Below, one piece after another: positions 1 to 8,735 of a stretch of DNA of 64,000 bases. Each line of letters opens with the position of its first letter. Positions within the stretch are counted from its first letter, which is position 1. Below the pieces are notes generated by a model. It had not been told where the DNA came from. It saw only the letters and a list, made by a program, of their open reading frames with translations, and ran no database searches. The stretch comes from Ovoidimarina sp963698645 (GTDB lineage: Bacteria; Pseudomonadota; Alphaproteobacteria; Rhodobacterales; Rhodobacteraceae). Position numbers and translations under genes: made by a program. Location of the stretch: contig CAVORP010000007.1 of assembly GCA_963698645.1 (NCBI GenBank), forward strand, positions 558,001-622,000, in the 5' to 3' direction.

Positions 1-245
1 ATCTCGCCCATGTCACGGACGGTATTCGCATAGGTGATGCGCGCCTGACGGTGCAGGCCGTTCAGATCAAAGACGTTCCTGAATTCGACAAGAGCGCGGG
101 CGACATCACCTGCTTCGAGAAGCTCGAGACCGCTCTGATAATGCGCTTCGGCACGTTCCTCTGCGGTATCGCAACCAGCGACGAGCAAGATGGCTGACGC
201 CGCCATAGCAATGGACAATACCCGCAGCTTGCGAATCGAAGTCAT
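1..245 (-). CDS. TPR-type lipoprotein, N-terminal part (runs off left edge)
   Basis: The gene starts at an ATG at 243-245 and reads leftward past the window edge, so only about 81 residues are visible. The N-terminus is a lipoprotein signal: MTSIRKLRV, a hydrophobic stretch, then lipobox LVAGC with the lipidated Cys near residue 24. After it comes EERAEAHYQSGLELLEAGD and VARALVEFRNVFDLN, which has the spacing of a tetratricopeptide repeat. Such lipoproteins accompany exosortase/exopolysaccharide loci (PrsT-type proteins), and the neighbouring sugar transferase and Wzz-like genes fit that. The assignment to the PrsT family is inference, because most of the protein is outside the window. It is probably an outer-membrane or periplasm-facing scaffold protein for polymer export. 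Confidence 0.7.
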   Translation of the reverse strand, partial: MTSIRKLRVLSIAMAASAILLVAGCDTAEERAEAHYQSGLELLEAGDVARALVEFRNVFDLNGLHRQARITYANTVRDMGE

Positions 246-355
246 GGAACTCTCCAACGGATTTTTCGGTACCTGCTACCAACGCGCAGATTATCAAAGG
301 AATTCAAACGATGCCACAGGCAGCTATCAGCTAGGCAGACCGAACAAGACGCTGG

Positions 356-1039
356 TTAACAACCGGTTCCCCGAAATACGACAGCTAGAGTTCTTACAAG
401 AACGCGAAGGTCCGTCGCGAAAGACATGGAACGAGCATACATCGCATCATAGAAGGCCCGTTTGCTGAACGAACAATTGTTGCGATCGGAAATCTGCCAG
501 AAGCCCGTAATGCCGGGACGCATCAGGTAGTAAGCTGCGCCGGGATACATAGCCTGTTGCTCTGGCAGCATCGGACGAGGGCCGACCAGAGACATGTCAC
601 CCGTCAAAACGTTCAGCAGTTGGGGAAGCTCGTCCAGCGACGATTTACGAAGAAACCGACCGAACGGTGTGACACGCGGGTCGTGCTTGAGTTTCTGGTG
701 CAGGTCCCATTCACGCCGCGCCTCGGCATTTTCGTCGAGATACTGGGCAAGGATCGCATCCGCGTTGTGCACCATCGTGCGAAATTTCCAGATCGTGAAT
801 ACGCGATGGTTGCGACCAACCCTCGGCTGCGCAAAAATTGCATCCCCGCCCGACAACGAAAGAAGCGCCCAGACTATAAGGAGAAGCGGCAGGACGATCG
901 GCAAGCTCAATACGATCAATGCGATATCGAACAGTCGTTTGCCGTGTTCAGCATACCATCCTAGTTCTTTAGATCCCCCTGAGTCCGGAAACTGGACTTC
1001 GACACTCGTCGTCTCGATAGCTTCAAAATGTACTGTCAT
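356..1039 (-). CDS. Sugar transferase (initiating glycosyl-phosphate transferase, ExoY/WbaP type)
   Basis: A polyprenyl-phosphate hexose-1-phosphate transferase of about 227 residues that would load the first sugar of an exopolysaccharide repeat onto undecaprenyl phosphate at the inner membrane. One N-terminal hydrophobic segment (RLFDIALIVLSLPIVLPLLL) is followed by the family's cytoplasmic catalytic domain: WKFRTM, a DPRVTPFGRFLRKSSLDELPQ block and the LVGPRPM motif, then GITGFWQISDRN. The length matches short ExoY-like enzymes with one membrane segment. I place the start at the ATG at 1037-1039; a TTG six bases upstream is possible. It points away from the polymerisation genes at 1580-4807 but clearly belongs to the same polysaccharide locus. 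Confidence 0.9.
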   Translation of the reverse strand: MTVHFEAIETTSVEVQFPDSGGSKELGWYAEHGKRLFDIALIVLSLPIVLPLLLIVWALLSLSGGDAIFAQPRVGRNHRVFTIWKFRTMVHNADAILAQYLDENAEARREWDLHQKLKHDPRVTPFGRFLRKSSLDELPQLLNVLTGDMSLVGPRPMLPEQQAMYPGAAYYLMRPGITGFWQISDRNNCSFSKRAFYDAMYARSMSFATDLRVLVRTLAVVFRGTGC

Positions 1040-1579
1040 TACCAAATAATCGGCAGCAACGCCGACATCCCTTACTCATTCATCAAGAGAAAGACGAACT
1101 TTCCCCCGTGAAGCACAACGCTTCAGTACGCATGGCCCCAGTGCCACGTTTTAACCTTAACACTGCGTTATGGTTACTTCAAATGATCCGAACGGTTCGC
1201 GAAACGTTTCTTTTGGCTGTCCGGTCGGGAACTTGAAGTTAAGCGTTTGATATAAATATGCTTTTTCCGTTCGGCTTGGGAACGGTAGTTTGGAGGGTCC
1301 CAATGATGCAGGTGTAGAATGTGAACAATTGTGGCAAAATCAGGCCGATTAAACGCATGATTGCGTCAGGGAAGCCGATTCGAATCCAAAATGACGGGCG
1401 TAAAGGTTAACTTGCGATTGCCTCCCTATTTGAAACAAAGCACTGGCAGACCGGGCCATTGCAGCACAAGTCAATCAACCGAGAACTTCTGGCGTTCGTT
1501 GCAGTGACTTCCTATGTGTTCTGCGGCAGTGCTACTTCGACGCCACCAAACGATGAGTGTGTAATCTGGAGATGTGTGA
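1040..1579. other. Intergenic region between divergent exopolysaccharide genes
   Basis: This 540-base stretch holds no convincing gene. It is more AT-rich than its surroundings and must carry the promoters for both the leftward sugar transferase and the rightward ATPase-Wzz-CpsD operon. At 1157-1171 it contains TTAA, seven bases, then TTAT, one base short of a full CtrA site. An ACAATTGT palindrome lies near 1325. I could not assign -35/-10 elements with confidence. Confidence 0.5.
1157..1171. promoter_or_regulatory. Near-consensus CtrA-type site upstream of exopolysaccharide genes
   Basis: TTAA-CACTGCG-TTAT matches the alphaproteobacterial CtrA box TTAA-N7-TTAA at seven of eight positions. 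It lies between the divergent sugar transferase and the polysaccharide operon. CtrA controls envelope and motility genes in Rhodobacterales, so a role is plausible, but one near-match in an AT-rich region could be chance. Confidence 0.25.
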
Positions 1580-2443
1580 GTGATTATGGAGAGCGAAGCG
1601 GGTCTGTATACGGAGCAGTTCAAACTGCATGAACGCCCGTTTACACTTGTTCCGGACCCAGATTTCATCTTCTGGACTCCGATGCATCGGCGCGCCTACT
1701 CGATCCTCGAATATGGAATACTGACCAGGGCTCCGATTACCGTAATCACGGGCGAAGTTGGCGCCGGTAAGACCACGCTTGTTCAGAAGCTCTTGAGATC
1801 GCTCCCGGACGATGTGCGACTGGGCCTGATCTCGAACGCGCAGGGTGGACGGGGCGAACTTTTGCGCTGGGTTCTTTACGCGCTGGACGTCGATGCATCA
1901 GGTGCAACCGATTATGTCGGGCTGTTCCAGCTGTTGCAGACATTCCTGGTGGACGAATACGCCAAGGGGCACCGGTCGATCCTGGTGATCGACGAAGCGC
2001 AGAACCTTTCGGTTGAAGGCCTCGAAGAACTAAGAATGCTGACTAATGTGAACTCGAACAAGGACGAACTTCTGCAGCTTGTTCTGGTCGGGCAACCGGA
2101 ACTTCGTGAGATGATCCTTCGCCCCGAACTTCGGCAGTTCGCGCAGCGGGTAGTGGCCAACTTCCACCTCCCGGGAATGGATAAGCAGACGGTTGCAGAT
2201 TATATTGCGCACCGGCTGAAGGTGGCGGGCGGGCGTGGCGATGAGTTCACGAAACAGGCCTGTGAACGCGTCTGGGAAGTGTCGCGTGGCATCCCGCGAC
2301 TCGTGAACCAGATCTGTGATTTTTCGATGGTATATGCAGCGACCGGTGATGAACGACTTGTACTGTCGTCCGTTGTCGACCAGGTGGTCAGCGATGGTGT
2401 GTTCTTTGCAGGATACAGTGGGGACGAGGTAGGGCATGAATAG
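1580..2443 (+). CDS. ExeA/XrtA-type AAA ATPase of polysaccharide locus
   Basis: A P-loop ATPase of 287 residues resembling the 'secretion ATPase' found in exosortase and exopolysaccharide loci. Visible motifs are FGLRERPFTL-like HERPFTLVPDPDFIF near the N-terminus, Walker A GEVGAGKTT near residue 58, Walker B ILVIDEAQNLS, the sensor region LVGQPELRE, and a C-terminal helical part ending in a winged-helix-like region (GIPRLVNQICD). I use the GTG at 1580 because GGAG at 1568-1571 is well spaced from it; ATG 1586 is an alternative. Its end overlaps the next gene by eight bases, so the two are translationally coupled. Its exact role (assembly or regulation of the export complex) is not known from sequence. 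Confidence 0.85.
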   Translation: MIMESEAGLYTEQFKLHERPFTLVPDPDFIFWTPMHRRAYSILEYGILTRAPITVITGEVGAGKTTLVQKLLRSLPDDVRLGLISNAQGGRGELLRWVLYALDVDASGATDYVGLFQLLQTFLVDEYAKGHRSILVIDEAQNLSVEGLEELRMLTNVNSNKDELLQLVLVGQPELREMILRPELRQFAQRVVANFHLPGMDKQTVADYIAHRLKVAGGRGDEFTKQACERVWEVSRGIPRLVNQICDFSMVYAATGDERLVLSSVVDQVVSDGVFFAGYSGDEVGHE

Positions 2444-3974
2444 CGAGTTGCGGTTTTACATTTCGATCTTTCTTCGCAGGTTCCACTATTTTGCTTTGGT
2501 CACGATTGTCGTTTCGGCGGCTGCGATCGCGACCTCGATCCTGCTTCCGACCAAGTATTACTCCGATGCATTGCTTCTTGTTGAGTCGCCGCAGATTCCC
2601 GAAGAGCTTGCCGCGACCACGGTCCAGTCCAACCCAGCGGAAATGCTCGAAGTGATCGAGCAGCGGCTTCTGACGCGCACCAATCTTCTTGAAATCGCGA
2701 GCCAATTCAATGTGTTCGAAGATCGCGCAAGCATGTTCCCGGATGACGTTGTCGAGGAAATGCGACGTGCGACGACCACCCGGATTTCAACGGGTCCTGA
2801 CCGTGCCTCGCTCTTCATGATCGGGTTCGAGGCGGAGGATTCGCAAACGGCGGCTTTGGTCGTCGGCGACTATGTGACCCGCATTCTTGAAAGCAACGTA
2901 GCGCTTCGGACCGGTCGGGCCGAGGGTACGCTTGAATTCTTCGAACAGGAGATCGAGCGGCTGAGCGCCGATCTTTCAAGAAAGAGTGCCGAGATCCTTC
3001 AGTTCAAGAATGCGAACATAAACGCCCTACCAGAGAACCTCGACTACACCCTTGCGCGACACGACGAGATCCGGGACCGGCTTCTTGAGATCGACCGCGA
3101 AATCGGTGGGCTTGGCCAGCAGCGCGAGCGGCTTATCCTGATTTTCAATGCGACCGGGGGGGTCGGGTCGAACCAGCAGGATCTTCGGTCGCCGAAAGAG
3201 CGCGAACTTGATCAGGTCAGAGAAGAATTGACGGAAGCCCTGACGATCTATTCAGAGACAAATCCACGCGTAAAGCTTCTTCGGGGTCGGATGGAACGCC
3301 TCGAAGCCGCCGTTGCCTCGGAGACAGGTAGCGAGCCGGATGAGGCGGGCGCGGCAAAACCAGTCACAATTCTGGACGTTCAACTTGCCGAACTTGATGC
3401 GCGCGTTGCACAGCTCAAGGAAGAGAAAGTCGGGCTTGAGGCGCAGTTCGATATCCTTTCAGAGGCATTGGCGAAGATCCCCGGGAACTCGATCGCTCTT
3501 GAAGCGCTGGAGCGGGACTATGTGAATATCCAGACGCAGTATAATCAGGCTGTTTCCCGCGGATCGGACGCCGCAACAGGAGAGCGCATCGAGCTTTTGT
3601 CGAAGGGCGAGCGGATCTCGGTCATCAATCCGCCAGTCGCATCACGCGAGCCCTCGTTCCCGAACAGGCCCCTGATCGCGATCGGCGGTATCGTCGGCGC
3701 GGTGTTTCTCGGGATCTGCCTTGTGCTTCTCATGGAGGTCCTCAACCGATCCATCCGCAGGCCGACCGAGCTTACCCGTTCCCTTGGTATCTCGCCGCTT
3801 GCAACAATTCCGCTGATCCGGACCCCTGGTGAGATCGTGATGCGACGGGGGATCATTCTGGGCTCGATCGTCATGGTGACTTCGGTCGCCGTCGGCGCAA
3901 TCTTCTACACGCATACACAGATCATGCCCCTCGATCTACTGGCTGATCGCACCTTATCGAAAATCGGACTTTAG
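2436..3974 (+). CDS. Wzz/GumC-like polysaccharide chain-length determinant
   Basis: An inner-membrane polysaccharide co-polymerase of 512 residues. It has an N-terminal membrane helix (about residues 18-38), a long periplasmic region with coiled-coil character (FFEQEIERLSADLSRKSAEILQFKNA and VAQLKEEKVGLEAQFDIL), and C-terminal membrane helices around FPNRPLIAIGGIVGAVFLGICLVLLMEV, with a further hydrophobic segment (IILGSIVMVTSVAVGAIF) near the end. The pattern matches the XrtA-locus Wzz subfamily rather than the short Wzz of O-antigen systems. It lacks a fused kinase domain; the separate CpsD-like kinase follows 26 bases downstream, the usual split arrangement. It probably sets polymer length and export together with that kinase. 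Confidence 0.88.
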   Translation: MNSELRFYISIFLRRFHYFALVTIVVSAAAIATSILLPTKYYSDALLLVESPQIPEELAATTVQSNPAEMLEVIEQRLLTRTNLLEIASQFNVFEDRASMFPDDVVEEMRRATTTRISTGPDRASLFMIGFEAEDSQTAALVVGDYVTRILESNVALRTGRAEGTLEFFEQEIERLSADLSRKSAEILQFKNANINALPENLDYTLARHDEIRDRLLEIDREIGGLGQQRERLILIFNATGGVGSNQQDLRSPKERELDQVREELTEALTIYSETNPRVKLLRGRMERLEAAVASETGSEPDEAGAAKPVTILDVQLAELDARVAQLKEEKVGLEAQFDILSEALAKIPGNSIALEALERDYVNIQTQYNQAVSRGSDAATGERIELLSKGERISVINPPVASREPSFPNRPLIAIGGIVGAVFLGICLVLLMEVLNRSIRRPTELTRSLGISPLATIPLIRTPGEIVMRRGIILGSIVMVTSVAVGAIFYTHTQIMPLDLLADRTLSKIGL

Positions 3975-4000
3975 GCAGCTGGAAGGACGGAGACCGGACC

Positions 4001-4807
4001 ATGGAAAGACTTCAGGCTGCCATCGAGAAAGCGCGGATTCAACGAGCTTCGACGCGTCCGGCAACACCGCAAGGCTCGGTATCAAAGAGCGCTCCGGCGA
4101 ACATCTGGACAGAACTTCCTGAACTGATCGTTGATGAGAAGGCCCTTGTAAAGAAACGGGTCTTCTTCGGAGGGTCATCCCTTGAGGCATCGTATTTCGA
4201 CAAATTGCGGACGAAGATTCTGCAGCTTTGTAGCGACAATGGCTGGACCAGAATTGTCATCACCTCACCGACCAAGGGGTGTGGAAAGACGACGACAAGC
4301 TGCAATCTTGCGGCCAGCTTTTCTCGCCAGCGCGACCGAAAGTTGATGCTGTTCGATATGGATATGAGGCGACCAGAGATGGCGCGGACGCTTGGGATGG
4401 ATCCGGGGGCCGGGTTCTCGGATGTGCTGGAAGGCAAAGCGGAAATCGAAAACGTTGCGAAGCGATTGAAGTCGAATGTTGTGATCGCTGCGAATCTGGG
4501 TCCGCATCCGAACCCGGCGCAGCTGATCCTGCAAGATCAGACACCGCAGATCCTAGACGAGATCCAGGCGCGTTATAGCCCTGACATCATGCTTTTCGAT
4601 GCACCGCCCCTGATGGCAACGGACGAAACGTCAGCGATGCTCAAGTTCATGGATTGCGCCATTCTGGTGGCCGCGGCGGAGATGACGACAATGGACCAGG
4701 TCGATACTTGCGAAAAGGAAATCGCTGAGCAAACCAATGTCCTTGGTGTCGTGCTGAACCGCTGCAATTATCTCGATCCGTCGGAAAAGTACGGCTACCG
4801 GTACTGA
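4001..4807 (+). CDS. CpsD/CapB-type tyrosine autokinase
   Basis: A bacterial tyrosine kinase of 268 residues related to the ParA/MinD P-loop fold. Walker A is TSPTKGCGKTT, Walker A' is LMLFDMDMRRPEM and Walker B is DIMLFDAPPLM. The C-terminus ends in a short tyrosine cluster (EKYGYRY), the expected autophosphorylation tail. Such kinases act with a separate Wzz-like membrane activator, which is the gene just upstream, and their phosphorylation cycle controls polymerisation and export. The gene is the last of the rightward polysaccharide operon and is followed without a gap by a convergent reductase gene. Confidence 0.88.
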   Translation: MERLQAAIEKARIQRASTRPATPQGSVSKSAPANIWTELPELIVDEKALVKKRVFFGGSSLEASYFDKLRTKILQLCSDNGWTRIVITSPTKGCGKTTTSCNLAASFSRQRDRKLMLFDMDMRRPEMARTLGMDPGAGFSDVLEGKAEIENVAKRLKSNVVIAANLGPHPNPAQLILQDQTPQILDEIQARYSPDIMLFDAPPLMATDETSAMLKFMDCAILVAAAEMTTMDQVDTCEKEIAEQTNVLGVVLNRCNYLDPSEKYGYRY

Positions 4808-5839
4808 TCAGACCTCTTCCGAAGATCGCGCCCAAAGATTGACCTGTTCGTCGGTGGCAACGGCGTCGATGGCGGCAAGCTCGCTTTCGGAGAAGTCGAG
4901 ATTCTGGATGGCGCCGACGCATTCCGTGATCTGGGAGGCTTTCGACGCGCCGATGAGCGCCGTCGTGATCCGACCGTTTCGCAATACCCATGCAAGCGCC
5001 ATTTGCGCCAGACTTTGACCACGATTTTTGGCTATGTCATTGAGGTCGTTGAGTTTTTCGACGATGTGATTGGAAATCAAGTCTGCGTTGAGTGATTTTC
5101 CCTGCGCGGCCCTGCTGTCTTTCGGGATGCCGTTCAGATACTTCGTTGTCAGGATGCCCTGGGCCAGCGGGGTGAAGGCGATGGAACCGATCCCAAGCGA
5201 TTCAAGCGTTTCGGGCAGGCCGTCGCGTTCGATCCAGCGGTTGAACATGTTGTAACTGGGCTGATGGATGACGCATGGAGTGCCCAGCTGCTTCAGGATC
5301 GCAACAGCCTCGCGCGTACGCTGGGAATTGTAGGATGAAATGCCCGCATAGAGCGCTCGCCCCGACCGCACGATGTGATCGAGCGCTCCCATGGTCTCTT
5401 CCAAAGGCGTGTTTGGATCAAAGCGATGCGAATAGAAGATATCCACGTAGTCGAGCCCCATACGTTTGAGGGACTGGTCGCAGGAGGCGATGAGATATTT
5501 GCGGCTGCCCCACTCACCATAGGGTCCCGGCCACATCAGGTAACCTGCCTTGGACGAAATGATGAGTTCGTCGCGGAAGCCCGCCAGATCGGTCCTGAGG
5601 ATTTCGCCGAATGCCTCCTCCGCACTGCCGGGAGGAGGGCCATAATTGTTCGCGAGATCGAAATGAGTGATGCCGTGGTCGAAAGCGGTCTGACAAAGAG
5701 AGCGCTTGAGATCATGGGGCGTATCGCCCCCGAAGTTGTGCCAGAGACCCAGCGAGATTGCGGGGAGCCGCAAGCCGGATGCCCCGCAGCGACGGTATTC
5801 CATGGTGTCGTAGCGATCTTCGGCGGGTTGGTAGGACAT
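4808..5839 (-). CDS. Aldo/keto reductase, YghZ/MgrA type
   Basis: NAD(P)H-dependent aldo-keto reductase of 343 residues, of the YghZ (L-glyceraldehyde-3-phosphate reductase) / potassium-channel beta-subunit branch. The N-terminus EYRRCGASGLRLPAISLGLWHNFG is typical, as are FDLANNYGPPPGSAEE (catalytic Asp and Tyr), the Lys in ISSKAGY and the His in YSHRFDP. The tail carries the cofactor region LIGASKASQI. The family detoxifies small aldehydes and methylglyoxal; the physiological substrate here cannot be read from the sequence. It stops directly at the end of the convergent cpsD-like gene. Confidence 0.88.
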   Translation of the reverse strand: MSYQPAEDRYDTMEYRRCGASGLRLPAISLGLWHNFGGDTPHDLKRSLCQTAFDHGITHFDLANNYGPPPGSAEEAFGEILRTDLAGFRDELIISSKAGYLMWPGPYGEWGSRKYLIASCDQSLKRMGLDYVDIFYSHRFDPNTPLEETMGALDHIVRSGRALYAGISSYNSQRTREAVAILKQLGTPCVIHQPSYNMFNRWIERDGLPETLESLGIGSIAFTPLAQGILTTKYLNGIPKDSRAAQGKSLNADLISNHIVEKLNDLNDIAKNRGQSLAQMALAWVLRNGRITTALIGASKASQITECVGAIQNLDFSESELAAIDAVATDEQVNLWARSSEEV

Positions 5840-5866
5840 CGGTTTCTCCCTGGTGCACGCTAGCTT

Positions 5867-6808
5867 CTACCGGCTCCGGGCCGGATCGTCATCCCTGCTT
5901 GTCGCGTAGAGCCGACGCATGAGGATCGGGGTCAGGTACATCGGAAACTGGTAGCAGCCGATGAAGATCAAAAGCGGGTCGGTGACGTCCGGAGGGAGCG
6001 CGAGGAGGAACAGCGCCACATTGCGATTGCCGGCAACGATGCTGATTGGAACCGCCGCAGGTTTGTTGCGCAAAATGACGAAAGAGGCCGCCTGCATGCC
6101 CAAATTGACCGCCATCACACCGATGAACCACGCGGCCAGTACCAGTGGCTCTTTGTCGAGCGTCGGACCGATTGCCGACATCAGGCCGACGACAGTGATG
6201 GCAAGGGCGATTGCCCCGGCCCCGTCGAGCGCTTGCATGCCATCCGGCGTAAGGTCGGAGAGGAAAAGGGATCGGAAGATGAATCCGAGGGAGGTCGCGC
6301 CGAGGATCGTCAGCAGGACCCGCATTCCGGCAAAAAGAACCTCGGACACGCTTCCCAATCCGGGAGCCAGCCAGAGCATCGGTAGAACCGTCAGGGGGAA
6401 GAGAGCAGTTCCAACGATCAGAAGCCGCATGGCAGGTGCGGGATCCTTGCCCAGAAGGATCGTGAAATTCGGCGCGCCAGTCACGGATGGGGCTGAAAGC
6501 ATGAGAACGACTGCCACCACGAACGGGATGGTCCATAGGCCCAAGACCCATGCGACGGCAAAGGCGGCTAGGGGAAGTGCCACTTGAAAGACGAGGACAA
6601 TCGTGAGGGTCTCTCTCAGGTCCCCAATCTGACCCAAGGCTTGGCGGGGCCCGATGCGAAGTGCCGCGAAAAAGATCAGCAGCCCGACCAGTTCGGGCAG
6701 CCAGGGGCGCAATGCCTGTGCTGCCTGTGGCAGTAGCAACCCCGCCAGGAGGCCTGCGACAAGGCAGGCGCGGCCATGGCGGGCGATGTAGCGCAGGGCT
6801 GTGAGCAC
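5867..6808 (-). CDS. BASS-family (bile acid:sodium symporter-like) carrier
   Basis: A membrane protein of 313 residues with about nine or ten hydrophobic segments, starting MLTALRYIARHGRACLVAGLL. The half-way motif SAPSVTGAPNFTILLGKDPAPAMRLL and the second-repeat motif SIVAGNRNVALFLL resemble the substrate/sodium-binding crossovers of the bile acid:sodium symporter fold. The transported compound is unknown; bacterial relatives move organic anions such as pantoate, or arsenite. It sits 27 bases downstream of the aldo-keto reductase on the same strand and could be cotranscribed with it. Confidence is good for a secondary carrier and moderate for the family. Confidence 0.7.
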   Translation of the reverse strand: MLTALRYIARHGRACLVAGLLAGLLLPQAAQALRPWLPELVGLLIFFAALRIGPRQALGQIGDLRETLTIVLVFQVALPLAAFAVAWVLGLWTIPFVVAVVLMLSAPSVTGAPNFTILLGKDPAPAMRLLIVGTALFPLTVLPMLWLAPGLGSVSEVLFAGMRVLLTILGATSLGFIFRSLFLSDLTPDGMQALDGAGAIALAITVVGLMSAIGPTLDKEPLVLAAWFIGVMAVNLGMQAASFVILRNKPAAVPISIVAGNRNVALFLLALPPDVTDPLLIFIGCYQFPMYLTPILMRRLYATSRDDDPARSR

Positions 6809-6821
6809 GGGAGCTATCGGC

Positions 6822-8129
6822 CTAGGGGCCCTGTCGGAGGTTTTCGGGGAGCCATGTCGCGATTTCCGGGAACCAGATGAGGATGAAGCACATCAGAACC
6901 ATGATGGCGAACATTGGTAGTGCGGCCTTCGTGATGTAGCCCATTTCATGTTCGGTCATTCCCTGAAGAACGAAGAGGTTGAACCCGATGGGCGGCGTTA
7001 TCTGGGCCATCTCGACTACGACCACGACGAAGATTCCGAACCAGATCAAGTCGATCCCGGCGTCGCGCACCATCGGTTCGACAACCGCCATGGTCAGCAC
7101 AACCGAGGAAATGCCGTCAAGGAACATGCCGAGGATGATGTAGAATACCAGGAGCGCCATGAGAAGCTGGAACCGAGAAAGGTCCATTGCCGCAATCCCG
7201 TCGGCAAGTGCACGTGGCAGGCCGGTGAAGCCCATGGAAAGTTTCAGGAAGGCCGCGCCGGCGAGGATCAGGGCGATCATGGCACTTGTCCGGGTCGCCC
7301 CCATCAGGGCTTCGCGGAACGTGTCCCATGTCAGGGATCCCTGCCCGGCCGCCAGAATCAGCGCGCCGATTACGCCGAATGCCGCGGCTTCGGTGGCGGT
7401 CGCGATACCCAGATACATGGACCCGATCACGACAAGGATCAGGCAGATGACCGGCAGAAGGAAACGGGAATTCCGGACCTTTTCGCCAAAGGTCATTCCA
7501 GTTTCCTGTTTCGGGTTCCAGTTCTTGGAGAGCTTGGAGTAGATCGCCACATATCCCATGAACATCAGCGCGAGGATCAAGCCCGGGAAGACGCCCGCGA
7601 AGAAGAGCTGGGTGATCGACTCGTTGACGGTCACACCATAGACGATCAGGGCGAGCGATGGCGGGATCATCAACCCCAAGGTGGCGGCACCTGCAAGCGT
7701 GCCGATCACGATCTGCTCGGGGTACTGGCGCGCACGCAGTTCCGGAATAGACATCTTTCCCACGGTGGTCAGTGTCGCGGCCGAAGAGCCCGAGACCGCG
7801 GCGAAGATCGTGCAACCGACGATGTTCGTATGAACCAAGCCCCCGGGAAGACGCGCGAGCCAGGGGCTAAGTCCGCGGAACATGTCTTCGGAGAGGCGGG
7901 TGCGATAGAGGATTTCCCCCATCCAGATGAACAAGGGGAGCGCGGTCAGGGTCCAGCTTGAGGAGGACGCCCAGATCGTCGTGATCATGGTGTCGCCAAC
8001 CGGTCGGGTCGTGAAGAGTTCCATTCCGACCCATGCGACGCCCATGAGCGCCAGACCAACCCAGACGCCAGTGCCGAGAAGCAGGAACAGGACGAACAGG
8101 AAAAGCGCAATTGCGTAGAGTTCGGTCAT
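6822..8129 (-). CDS. dctM: TRAP transporter large permease (DctM)
   Basis: Large membrane subunit of a tripartite ATP-independent periplasmic transporter, about 435 residues with a dozen membrane segments. I start it at ATG 8129 (MTELYAIALFLFVLFLLLGTGVWVGLALMG), which gives the usual DctM N-terminus; longer upstream reading would run into dctQ. Family motifs include GSSAATLTTVGKMSIPELRARQYPEQ, GAATLGLMIPPSLALIVYGV and the C-terminal ITPPIGFNLFVLQGMT. It lies four bases downstream of dctQ, so dctP-dctQ-dctM are one leftward operon. It drives sodium-coupled uptake of a substrate captured by DctP, probably a small organic acid or amino-acid derivative given the neighbours. Confidence 0.93.
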   Translation of the reverse strand: MTELYAIALFLFVLFLLLGTGVWVGLALMGVAWVGMELFTTRPVGDTMITTIWASSSSWTLTALPLFIWMGEILYRTRLSEDMFRGLSPWLARLPGGLVHTNIVGCTIFAAVSGSSAATLTTVGKMSIPELRARQYPEQIVIGTLAGAATLGLMIPPSLALIVYGVTVNESITQLFFAGVFPGLILALMFMGYVAIYSKLSKNWNPKQETGMTFGEKVRNSRFLLPVICLILVVIGSMYLGIATATEAAAFGVIGALILAAGQGSLTWDTFREALMGATRTSAMIALILAGAAFLKLSMGFTGLPRALADGIAAMDLSRFQLLMALLVFYIILGMFLDGISSVVLTMAVVEPMVRDAGIDLIWFGIFVVVVVEMAQITPPIGFNLFVLQGMTEHEMGYITKAALPMFAIMVLMCFILIWFPEIATWLPENLRQGP

Positions 8130-8133
8130 GGTC

Positions 8134-8670
8134 CTATTCTCCGAAACTTTGATCAACGAGATCGCGTTCGATCCGGTGATTGCCGCGGAAGATGACATGG
8201 ACCAAATGGTCGGTCAGGGCGATTGCGAGGATGCCGCCGCCAAGAACCATGACCGATTGTGGGATCCAGAGCGGGCTTGCGTCCTGGGCTTGACTGACTT
8301 CGTTGAATTTCCAGGACCAGAAGGTGAACCAGTAGGCGTAGTAGGTGAAATACCAGGCGATGGCCGCGCCAAGTCCAAAACACCAGATCTCGAGAAACCA
8401 GCGAAAGCTCTTAGAAACGGCATTGAGCAGGATCGATACGCGGATATGCGCGCCTCTGTTCAAGGCGTTTGCGAATGCGAAGAAGCTGGCAGCGGCCATG
8501 CAGTAGCCCGCATAATTTGCCGCGCCTGGAAAGATTTCTCCAGTCCATCTGGCGACCATCTGGGCGACGATCAGAAGAAGGATTGCGATAAGACACAGGG
8601 CGGCCAAGACGCCGGCACCCAGATAAATGGTATCCAGCACCGATCTGATGCCCCTCAGGATTCGGCCCAT
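8134..8670 (-). CDS. dctQ: TRAP transporter small permease (DctQ)
   Basis: Small four-helix membrane subunit of the same TRAP transporter, 178 residues. Hydrophobic helices are visible around GAGVLAALCLIAILLLIVAQ, ANYAGYCMAAASFFAFANAL, FRWFLEIWCFGLGAAIAWY and SVMVLGGGILAIALTDHL. The motif ALNRGAHIRVSILL between helices 2 and 3 is characteristic of DctQ. It lies between dctP and dctM in the usual order. Confidence 0.92.
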   Translation of the reverse strand: MGRILRGIRSVLDTIYLGAGVLAALCLIAILLLIVAQMVARWTGEIFPGAANYAGYCMAAASFFAFANALNRGAHIRVSILLNAVSKSFRWFLEIWCFGLGAAIAWYFTYYAYWFTFWSWKFNEVSQAQDASPLWIPQSVMVLGGGILAIALTDHLVHVIFRGNHRIERDLVDQSFGE

Positions 8671-8735
8671 GTGGTTGCCCCCGTGTGTAAATGATGGGGC
8701 GGCCGCAGCTTGATGACGCGGCCGCCGGATCTGCC

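Noticed and set aside
6948..7961. Open frame of 337 codons opposite dctM
   Set aside because: Charged low-complexity translation typical of an antisense shadow; dctM is certain.
8150..8157. TTGATCAA palindromes (also near 32262) resembling an FNR site
   Set aside because: They lack the four-base spacer of TTGAT-N4-ATCAA, and one is inside a coding region.
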